A DNA stretch of 5,497 nucleotides, taken from contig JAITNE010000080.1 in assembly GCA_031290635.1 (NCBI GenBank), positions 1 through 5,497 on the forward strand, read 5' to 3'. The position numbers were made by a program, and so were the translations under genes. Of the stretch, positions 1-5,497 are shown one piece after another (the first letter of the stretch is position 1; each line of letters starts with the position of its first letter). Source of the DNA: Tannerella sp. Lineage in GTDB: Bacteria > Bacteroidota > Bacteroidia > Bacteroidales > Tannerellaceae. The notes beneath the pieces are model-generated. The model ran no database searches and was not told where the DNA came from. It was given only the letters and a program-made list of their open reading frames with translations.

Positions 1-446
1 AGAGATTTGTTTCCCGTACCGGATACGCTTGCATGCGCATCGGCAGCCGTAGCCGAAATATTGATACTTGCCACATTAGTAGCCACATTTACCGTATATG
101 AAGTTGTATTGGAGGCGAAGGCAGGCGTAAGCGTTCCGGACGAAACCGTAAGCGCCGAAAGATCAGCATTAGCGCTTGGCGGAGCTGCTCTTACTACATT
201 TATATTATACGTCTTCTGCGTTGTGCCGTTTTCGGCGGTTACTACTATGCTAAAGTAATTGTTTCCGACGTTAAGAGACTTGTTTCCATCGCCGGATACG
301 GAAATTGCATTCGCATCGGCAGCAGTAGCCGAAATAACAATATCTTCCACGCTATTAGCCACATTTACCGTATAAGATGTTGTGCCGGCATTGAAGGCAG
401 GCGATAGAGAGCCGGGCGAAACACTCAGCGCCGAAAGATTCGCATT
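1..446 (-). repeat. Tandem cadherin-like domain repeats in the C10 peptidase gene, about 276-nt period
   Basis: Two in-frame copies of a roughly 92-residue unit are encoded. Copy 1 is residues 573-659 (446 to 186) and copy 2 starts at residue 665 (170 down to the left edge, incomplete). Both start NA(N/D)LSAL(S/T)V and carry TTSYTVNVA, ISATAADA, VSG and GNKS at matching places, typical of the bacterial cadherin-like beta-sandwich family (PF12733 type). The repeat is also visible in the DNA: a 19-base exact match pairs 80-98 with 356-374, and similar blocks flank it. Copy 2 lacks one codon in the ADANAIS/ADAHAS stretch, shifting the local period to 273 nt. More copies may lie beyond the window. 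Confidence 0.85.
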
Positions 447-2162
447 ATTGCTTAATGGCGCCTGTACGGTTATTATGCAGGTAGCAGTAAAACTTCCGTC
501 GGCAGTTGTTACTGTGATAGTAGCAGAGCCTGCAGTTTTAGCGGTTACTTTGCCGCTTTGGTTTACAGATGCGACTAAGTTATTGCTCGAAGACCACGAA
601 ACAGATTGATTTGTGGCATTTGAAGGCAAAATTGTTGCGGTTAATTGCAACTCGTTGCCTATGGTCAAAGTTTCCGACGTATGATTGAGAGAAACCGACG
701 CCACATTTACCGGCGGCGTCTGATCGCCTACCGACAAGTAATCATAGACTCCAACTCCACCATACATGATTTTCCATGTACTTCCTCCGTCTGTAGAATA
801 AACTATCCGAAGCCTGTCATCACTTTCCATGGTGTCCGTTACCTTGCAGTTATAAAATACAAGTTCACTGTACAACGTACTAAAATTCAAAGATATATTA
901 TATTTCGGTTGTAATATTTGCTTAATCACGTCGGATGAAGTAACTAATGCCACTCCTACTTGTCCTGTAACAGTATTAGGCGCAAAATTTTGAACCGCAC
1001 CAACAGTTACATCAAAATATTGATCCTTTACTACATTAGTAACAGTTTTTGACATACCTGTTCTGCCGCCGTAATTAGTGATACGAAGCGGAGGAACATC
1101 AACAGAACTTTTAAGTCCTATTACCATACCCTGGTCTGAATTATAATAATATCCGCCGGTCGGATTTAATGCGCTTAACGGATAATATCCGTTAAAATAA
1201 CCACTCCATCCCCAATTCATATAAAAATTATCGCCGCTATAACCTTCACATATAAAAGCATGTCCGCCTGAACCCTGCCCCATGTATATTATCGGATGAC
1301 TACCATTTAATTCTTGCTTCATAATATCCATCCATTCCGAATAGTAAGCGTCTTTCATAAGCAAATGCGCACTGCTCTGGAATCCGAAAGTGTTGATAAG
1401 AGCGGTAAACATACCTTGAAAAGACGTTGACGTACTGCTAACGCCATAATTTGCACCGGCTGCAACTCCGCAATCAGACATCAATGTCGCAACAGCATTG
1501 TTTTGAGTATCGTTAACATATTCGGCTGTTGTTAAAGGCATATTAGCATAATCATAAGAACCCTGATTATAGTATTTCATAACAATAGCCATAGATGTTG
1601 CAACGCAGCCGGTAAGTGTCTGTTGCAGCCCTTGCATCGGACATTTCAGGTTATAAGGCGCTCTTTGATCCCATTCCGCAGTCCCCATTGGCCCGCTTCT
1701 GAGCGAGGCCTTTTTCAGGACTGTTCCCGATTGCAGGTCGTTCCATTCCGGATCGGTCGTTAGATCAGGATTATTTATTGCGTAATCTATCTCTTTTTGA
1801 TAGCCGTCGAGCCATTCCTCAAGAGCCGGCGGCAGATTGTTTACGTCAAAATTGCCTTTCATTGAATATCCCAAAACGGGACGCGCCTTATCATCGCCGG
1901 AAACGATTATAAATCCCTCGTTACCAATATTCAGCACATAGTAATAAGTAACTTCCGCCGCCGATGAACGAAGCGAGAGCTTCGGTTTAGCCTCATAAGC
2001 GAGGGCAAGGTTAATCCCTTGAACTCCGCTGCGCAAAGTTATATTATCCGAACTTTTCAGATAAGTCTCGGCAACTTTGGTCGCCATGCCTAAATTCACA
2101 CGCTCAGCATGTACGAAACACACTGATAACAATAAAATTGCAAGTAAAAATGTCTTTCTCAT
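1..2162 (-). CDS. Secreted C10-family (streptopain/interpain-like) cysteine peptidase with Big_2 and cadherin-like domains; 3' end beyond window
   Basis: The reading frame is open for 720 codons from the ATG at 2162-2160 to the left edge. Residues 1-19 form a signal peptide (basic MRK, hydrophobic core, VHA before E20). Residues 20 to about 130 resemble the Spi/I69-type propeptide, with GFIIVSGDDKARPVLGYS at 83-100. The papain-like C10 domain spans roughly 160-350: WDQRAPYN (164-171, Q166 probable oxyanion residue), TGCVATSMAIVMKYY with catalytic C186, GGHAF with H301, and NWGWSG with N316/W317. All key residues are present, so it should be an active secreted endopeptidase made as a zymogen. 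A beta-rich domain of unknown name follows (351-480), then Big_2 (486-566) and two cadherin-like repeats (573-659 and 665 onward). A later ATG (residue 26) would lose the signal peptide and was rejected. A type IX secretion tail could follow outside the window; this is not visible. The gene starts 2 nt after the glycosyltransferase stop. Substrate is unknown. Confidence 0.93.
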   Translation of the reverse strand, partial: MRKTFLLAILLLSVCFVHAERVNLGMATKVAETYLKSSDNITLRSGVQGINLALAYEAKPKLSLRSSAAEVTYYYVLNIGNEGFIIVSGDDKARPVLGYSMKGNFDVNNLPPALEEWLDGYQKEIDYAINNPDLTTDPEWNDLQSGTVLKKASLRSGPMGTAEWDQRAPYNLKCPMQGLQQTLTGCVATSMAIVMKYYNQGSYDYANMPLTTAEYVNDTQNNAVATLMSDCGVAAGANYGVSSTSTSFQGMFTALINTFGFQSSAHLLMKDAYYSEWMDIMKQELNGSHPIIYMGQGSGGHAFICEGYSGDNFYMNWGWSGYFNGYYPLSALNPTGGYYYNSDQGMVIGLKSSVDVPPLRITNYGGRTGMSKTVTNVVKDQYFDVTVGAVQNFAPNTVTGQVGVALVTSSDVIKQILQPKYNISLNFSTLYSELVFYNCKVTDTMESDDRLRIVYSTDGGSTWKIMYGGVGVYDYLSVGDQTPPVNVASVSLNHTSETLTIGNELQLTATILPSNATNQSVSWSSSNNLVASVNQSGKVTAKTAGSATITVTTADGSFTATCIITVQAPLSNNANLSALSVSPGSLSPAFNAGTTSYTVNVANSVEDIVISATAADANAISVSGDGNKSLNVGNNYFSIVVTAENGTTQKTYNINVVRAAPPSANADLSALTVSSGTLTPAFASNTTSYTVNVATNVASINISATAADAHASVSGTGNKS
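465..707 (-). other. Big_2-type bacterial Ig-like domain within the C10 peptidase
   Basis: Residues 486-566 of the peptidase read as a single Big_2 domain: VSLNHTSETLTIGNELQLTA at the start, WSSSNNLVASVNQSGKVTA in the middle and TAGSATITVTT towards the end. These are the hallmark positions of this family, found in bacterial surface and secreted proteins. It separates the catalytic half from the cadherin-like repeats and probably acts as a spacer or binding module; no enzymatic role is expected. Only one copy is present. Confidence 0.85.
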
Positions 2163-2180
2163 CTCTATATTTCTTTTTCT
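2160..2180 (-). other. Two-base gene junction and purine-rich translation start region of the C10 peptidase
   Basis: The glycosyltransferase stop TAG (2167-2165) and the peptidase ATG (2162-2160) are separated by two bases. The last codons of the glycosyltransferase read AGAAAAAGAAATATAGAG into the ATG. This is purine-rich but lacks a strong Shine-Dalgarno core, as is common in Bacteroidetes. The spacing leaves no room for a separate promoter or terminator between stop and start, so the peptidase is inferred to be co-transcribed and possibly translationally coupled, with ribosomes re-initiating after termination. Confidence 0.6.
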
Positions 2181-3115
2181 ATTTTATAACGGTTACGGTT
2201 GGCGGCATTACGCGAGATAAGTTCGCCGATAAAACCGGCAAGGAATAGCTGAGTACCTATAATCATCGCCGTCAACGAAATGAAAAAATAAGGCGAGTTA
2301 GTAACTAAAGGCCTCAAATCGCCGTTTAATATTGACATCAGTTTGGCGACCAGCACGACCACAAGCGCCACTAAGCCGATAAAAAACATTATGCTGCCCC
2401 AAAGGCCGAAGATGTGCATCGGTTTCTTGCCGAACTTCGATGTGAACCACAATGTTATAAGGTCGAGGTAGCCATTAAAGAAGCGGCTCATACCAAACTT
2501 GGTGTTACCGTACTTGCGTGCCTGATGCTGTACAACTTTCTCGCCAATATTCTGAAAACCGGCGATTTTAGCCAGATACGGGACATAGCGGTGCATATCG
2601 TTATATACCTCGATATTCTTGACTACATCAAGTTTGTAGGCTTTCAATCCGCAGTTGAAATCATGCAGACGAACGCCCGAAAACTTACGAGCCGTAGCGT
2701 TAAACAGTTTCGAGGGCAGATTTTTTGTCAGCCTGTTATCATAACGCTTTTTCTTCCAACCCGATACGAGGTCGTAGCCTTCCTCTTTTATCATGCGATA
2801 GAGTTCGGGGATCTCGTCCGGACTGTCCTGAAGGTCGGCGTCCATAGTGATGACTACTTCGCCCTGTGCGCGTTGGAAACCGCAGTGCAGAGCCGGCGAC
2901 TTACCGTAATTGCGTCTGAACTTGATGCCTTTGACGTCGGGCGATTGTGCGCCGAGCGCTTCGATGATCTCCCACGAAGCATCGGTACTGCCGTCGCTGA
3001 CAAAAATAATCTCATACGAGAAACCGTTAACACTCATCACTCGCTTTATCCAATCGTAGAGTTCGGGCAGTGATTCGGCCTCGTTGAACAGAGGTATGAT
3101 AACTGAAATATCCAT
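2165..3115 (-). CDS. Family 2 glycosyltransferase, polyprenyl-phosphate sugar synthase type (DPM1/GtrB/ArnC-like), membrane-anchored
   Basis: A complete 316-residue protein, of the usual length for this family. The N-terminal GT-A domain (about 1-225) shows IIPLFNE (6-12), DGSTD (41-45), RRNYGKSPAL (67-76), the metal-binding DADLQDSP (92-99), HDFNCGLKAY (151-160), HRYVPYLA (175-182) and the H-Q-A-R-K-Y-G pattern starting at H197. Two hydrophobic segments follow (about 236-258 and 275-296), then a basic tail. Known relatives transfer a sugar from a nucleotide donor to undecaprenyl or dolichyl phosphate on the cytoplasmic face of the inner membrane, making a lipid-linked sugar for envelope glycans; the exact sugar cannot be read from the sequence. 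The ATG at 3115-3113 sits directly before the conserved beta strand, so the start is secure. A Bacteroidetes-type promoter motif lies just upstream, and the C10 peptidase gene begins 2 nt after its TAG stop. No flippase (GtrA-like) or acceptor transferase gene is in the window. Confidence 0.95.
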   Translation of the reverse strand: MDISVIIPLFNEAESLPELYDWIKRVMSVNGFSYEIIFVSDGSTDASWEIIEALGAQSPDVKGIKFRRNYGKSPALHCGFQRAQGEVVITMDADLQDSPDEIPELYRMIKEEGYDLVSGWKKKRYDNRLTKNLPSKLFNATARKFSGVRLHDFNCGLKAYKLDVVKNIEVYNDMHRYVPYLAKIAGFQNIGEKVVQHQARKYGNTKFGMSRFFNGYLDLITLWFTSKFGKKPMHIFGLWGSIMFFIGLVALVVVLVAKLMSILNGDLRPLVTNSPYFFISLTAMIIGTQLFLAGFIGELISRNAANRNRYKIEKEI

Positions 3116-3137
3116 TCTTTACTAAATTTTGAAGGGG

Positions 3138-3145
3138 CAAAGATA
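3138..3145 (-). promoter_or_regulatory. Bacteroidetes-type -7 promoter box (TATCTTTG) upstream of the glycosyltransferase gene
   Basis: On the minus strand the 44-nt gap between the plug-protein stop and the glycosyltransferase ATG contains TATCTTTG, a perfect match to the Bacteroidetes sigma-ABfr -7 consensus TAnnTTTG. It is followed by CCCCTTC and an AT-rich leader, which would put the transcript start near 3131 and give a 5' leader of about 15 nt. A -33 TTTG box is not seen at the expected distance: the bases 19 nt upstream read CTAA, and a T-tract lies between. The element could therefore be weak, regulated or fortuitous. If real, it drives the glycosyltransferase and C10 peptidase genes independently of the upstream gene. 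Confidence 0.55.
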
Positions 3146-3159
3146 TGAAAAAATTATAA

Positions 3160-5497
3160 CTATTTTAGCGTTCTGTTGATTTTGCATACTTTTCTGACGA
3201 TATGACCGTACTCCGAAATGCCTTCAATAACAACCGAATATGTCGTTTCGCCGTCTGCCGTAAAGAAATCAAGCGCTACTTCGCCTGTCTCCAAGACCTC
3301 GACGTCGGGCTTCCAATAAATGGTTGTACGCAAGTCGGGAATACGGCTGTCGGGATTGACGTCGTATCTGGGAGAATAAAATTCCACATGTTTGTGATAT
3401 CCGAGCGGTATGAAAAAGTCGCTGATATTTTCGCTTTTTCTCTTCACTTTAGTCTGGTCGAAGCCTTCTTTCGTAGATATGACAAGAGCTCCTGAGCCTG
3501 CGCTGGTACCAAACATCACTCCGGCTGAAGCGTCTTTTATCAGGAAAATATCTGCTACGTCCTCTACGGGCATCGTAAATACGTCGAAATCTTCATAAGG
3601 CGTATCATCTATGACAATCAGCGGAGCGCCCTGACCGCGCACCGAGAGTTGGTCGCCCAAAACCATCAATCCCGGTATCTGCATCAACAATATCCTCATA
3701 TCATGGATTTTGCGCAGCTCGATGTCTTTTTCGGTCAATACACTTCCACTTGAGGACACAACCGAATAATACCGCGATTTTGATTCCGGCGGCTTATACT
3801 TTGCCACGATCTCTACCTCTGCAAGATTGACGATTCGCATACCATGTTCGGAAGTATAGCGTTCTTCCGATTTAGCAATATAATTCTGCATCGAATCTAT
3901 CTCAAACGCTTCCTTGTAAGGCACTTGAAGGGTAACATCGGCAAAAGGCTCGGTCTTATCCATCTCAAGAAAAACACGAGTGCCGCCCTTCTTTGTTTCG
4001 GCTTGCACGATAAACCTTGTCCCTTCCTCGTATTCGATATTATCCAAGACAAATCGACCTTTCTCGCCGGTCTTAATAACATGCGGAGCAATCATCGAAT
4101 CGTTCATCGCAATAATCGAAATAAAACCTTCCTTGAGGGAAGTAAACATACCGTCAGCCTTGCCTGATATTGTCTGCGTAGTTTCTAAAGGCAATGACGG
4201 ACTTGTAATCTTGCCCTTTATCACATCTACAATCGGATATCGACGCCAGCCTTGCGTCATCATCAGCAAATCAGATATATATTGGGCTGAACGTCCGGGA
4301 CGAAAATAATTTGACGGATTCTCAATATGCCCTTTCAACTCTGAGGTCAGCAGCAAGGTAGTCAATATAGTATAGCAAGTATCGGGCTGAACATCGTTGT
4401 CGTCGGTTACGGCAATAGCCAAATTACCGCCAAGCGGAGTTTGGTTGGCGTCGGTCAGTTTTATTTTCGCCTCTACATGTTGCCTTTTAAGATAATTTTC
4501 CTTATCGGCGACGAAATCTATCTGTCCTGTTTCGGCGGGCGAATAACTGAATGTCAGGCGCTCGCCAAGTATGTTTTTTGCTTCGTCGAAAAGTATAAAA
4601 TGACAGACTCCGGATGGCAACATGCTTTTTTCAAAAAGAACATAGTCATTAGCCCAATCCCACTCCTGACAATAAATGACGGCGCCTCGGATATGCGCAA
4701 GCACATACAGTTTATCAGTACGCGAATAATCGGATGATTTGCCGATAGAAGCATATAACTTGTCGCCGGCCCATTTTAATTTCAGGCCGCAGTAATTATT
4801 CACAGCTTGGGGCAAGTCGAAACGCTTTGTTTTATTCTTGCTGTTGATACATTCGGCATAATATTTTTTGCCCGGCTGAACGTCTAACTGAAACGCACCC
4901 ATTCCGTTAATCGAACTGCGCGAATTGAGCAAAGCCGTACCGCTGTCGTCGAATATATTCACCTCGACCTCTTCCGATAAACCGTTTGAGCCTAAAGCCT
5001 TTAATGCTACAAAATTATTTGTGCCCGTTATCAAATGTCCGCCTTCGGGAAAGAAAGCGACGTCGAAATCGTCTTCAGGATAAGGAACAGCAAAATAACG
5101 GGTATAAATGCGGTTGTCGAACTGAAATTTCATCGTCAGCGTTCGGCGCTTGTCCCGATTACGAACCTGAAATTTGATATGTCCGATAGAATCGTTGTCG
5201 AAGTCGGCTTTACGCCATGAGTCATTATTAATTTTAAACCTGAAATCGGACGGCTCGAAAATCTTCAATGTGCGTTTGTTTTTCACGCTGATTGCTGCCA
5301 GAATATCATCATTATTAAATGTATAATTGATATTAATATCAAAATATACCGACATCGGATCGATTATTCTGAGCGATTTCTTGTAAAAATATTCTTCGCC
5401 GCTGTTCTTCATATACAGCGTGTATGCCCGCAGCATAAAATTACCCTCCACCAGACCTTCATCGGTAGCGAGACTGCCGTAAAACAGCCCTAAACTG
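3160..5497 (-). CDS. Macroglobulin-fold envelope protein with TonB-receptor plug domain and no barrel; 5' end beyond window
   Basis: The frame is open from the right edge to the TAG at 3162-3160: 778 visible codons, N-terminus missing. A GTG at 5451-5449 could be mistaken for the start, but the 15 codons before it are open and the sequence across it (EGLVEGNFMLRAYT, then GEEYFYKKSLRI) is conserved family sequence, so the gene is truncated by the window. Numbering residues from that GTG: an MG2-like strand at the start; a macroglobulin-like domain with FFPEGGHLITG (133-143) and MGAFQLDVQPGKKYYAEC (184-201); another beta domain around 310-350 ending in AVTDDNDVQPD; TQGWRRY (399-405); a carboxypeptidase-regulatory-like domain about 423-510; a TonB plug about 570-662 (IPGLMVLGDQLSVRGQGAPL, then IKDASAGVMFGTSAGSGALVIST); and a conserved end with FYSPRYDV (691-698), DLRTTIYW (706-713) and VVIEGIS (740-746). 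No beta-barrel follows, which is normal for this family. No peptidase or catalytic motif is evident. Likely periplasmic or outer-membrane; the role is unknown. Confidence 0.9.
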   Translation of the reverse strand, partial: SLGLFYGSLATDEGLVEGNFMLRAYTLYMKNSGEEYFYKKSLRIIDPMSVYFDININYTFNNDDILAAISVKNKRTLKIFEPSDFRFKINNDSWRKADFDNDSIGHIKFQVRNRDKRRTLTMKFQFDNRIYTRYFAVPYPEDDFDVAFFPEGGHLITGTNNFVALKALGSNGLSEEVEVNIFDDSGTALLNSRSSINGMGAFQLDVQPGKKYYAECINSKNKTKRFDLPQAVNNYCGLKLKWAGDKLYASIGKSSDYSRTDKLYVLAHIRGAVIYCQEWDWANDYVLFEKSMLPSGVCHFILFDEAKNILGERLTFSYSPAETGQIDFVADKENYLKRQHVEAKIKLTDANQTPLGGNLAIAVTDDNDVQPDTCYTILTTLLLTSELKGHIENPSNYFRPGRSAQYISDLLMMTQGWRRYPIVDVIKGKITSPSLPLETTQTISGKADGMFTSLKEGFISIIAMNDSMIAPHVIKTGEKGRFVLDNIEYEEGTRFIVQAETKKGGTRVFLEMDKTEPFADVTLQVPYKEAFEIDSMQNYIAKSEERYTSEHGMRIVNLAEVEIVAKYKPPESKSRYYSVVSSSGSVLTEKDIELRKIHDMRILLMQIPGLMVLGDQLSVRGQGAPLIVIDDTPYEDFDVFTMPVEDVADIFLIKDASAGVMFGTSAGSGALVISTKEGFDQTKVKRKSENISDFFIPLGYHKHVEFYSPRYDVNPDSRIPDLRTTIYWKPDVEVLETGEVALDFFTADGETTYSVVIEGISEYGHIVRKVCKINRTLK

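Noticed and set aside
7..914. Three plus-strand open frames (7-258, 382-609, 645-914)
   Set aside because: They are antisense to the C10 peptidase tail. The first two resemble each other only because they mirror the cadherin-like repeats.
2106..2162. Lipoprotein signal with C15 as lipid-modified cysteine in the peptidase
   Set aside because: The residues before C15 are L-S-V, and V at -1 does not fit the lipobox. VHA before E20 fits an ordinary signal peptidase I site better.
2414..3073. 219-codon open frame on the plus strand
   Set aside because: It lies wholly antisense to the glycosyltransferase, with codons in exact register with it. Its translation shows no recognisable domain, while the minus strand carries all the family motifs.
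3116..3159. Rho-independent terminator after the plug-protein gene
   Set aside because: There is a T-tract on the minus strand, but no GC-rich stem precedes it.
3160..3700. Truncated TonB-dependent receptor that lost its barrel by frameshift
   Set aside because: The sequence after the plug (FYSPRYDV, DLRTTIYW, VVIEGIS) is a conserved ending for this macroglobulin/plug family, so the short C-terminus looks native.
3202..5220. Several plus-strand and two short minus-strand open frames inside the plug-protein gene
   Set aside because: They overlap a continuous, domain-rich coding frame and show no convincing protein features of their own.

Overview
The window looks like chromosomal DNA of a Bacteroidetes (Bacteroidales-like) bacterium. 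Three things point there. One gene encodes a macroglobulin-fold protein with a TonB plug domain, an architecture typical of this phylum. A second encodes a secreted C10 (SpeB/interpain-type) cysteine peptidase with an I69-type propeptide and Big_2/cadherin-like tail domains. The single clear promoter candidate matches the Bacteroidetes -7 box TAnnTTTG rather than a sigma70 -10. Genus cannot be decided from the sequence.

All three real genes lie on the minus strand, so the window is transcribed from right to left. (1) From the right edge to 3160 is the 3' part of a large envelope protein gene. Its true start lies beyond the window. It has macroglobulin-like beta domains, a carboxypeptidase-regulatory-like domain, a TonB-receptor plug and a short conserved C-terminus, with no beta-barrel. 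(2) After a 44-nt gap carrying a TATCTTTG promoter motif comes a complete family 2 glycosyltransferase (3115 to 2165) with two C-terminal membrane segments, of the polyprenyl-phosphate sugar synthase type (DPM1/GtrB/ArnC-like). (3) Only two bases later begins a C10 peptidase gene (2162 down to the left edge, 3' end missing). It encodes a signal peptide, propeptide, catalytic domain with Cys/His/Asn/Trp, a beta-rich domain, one Big_2 domain and at least two cadherin-like repeats.

The glycosyltransferase and peptidase genes are almost certainly co-transcribed and perhaps translationally coupled. The upstream macroglobulin/plug gene may read through into them, but the promoter motif suggests the pair can be expressed on its own. 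All three products act at or beyond the inner membrane (envelope sugar-lipid synthesis, secreted proteolysis, an outer-membrane or periplasmic plug protein). A shared pathway is not demonstrated. Practically the whole window is coding; there is no gene-free stretch over 300 bases. I see no RNA genes, insertion sequences or CRISPR arrays.
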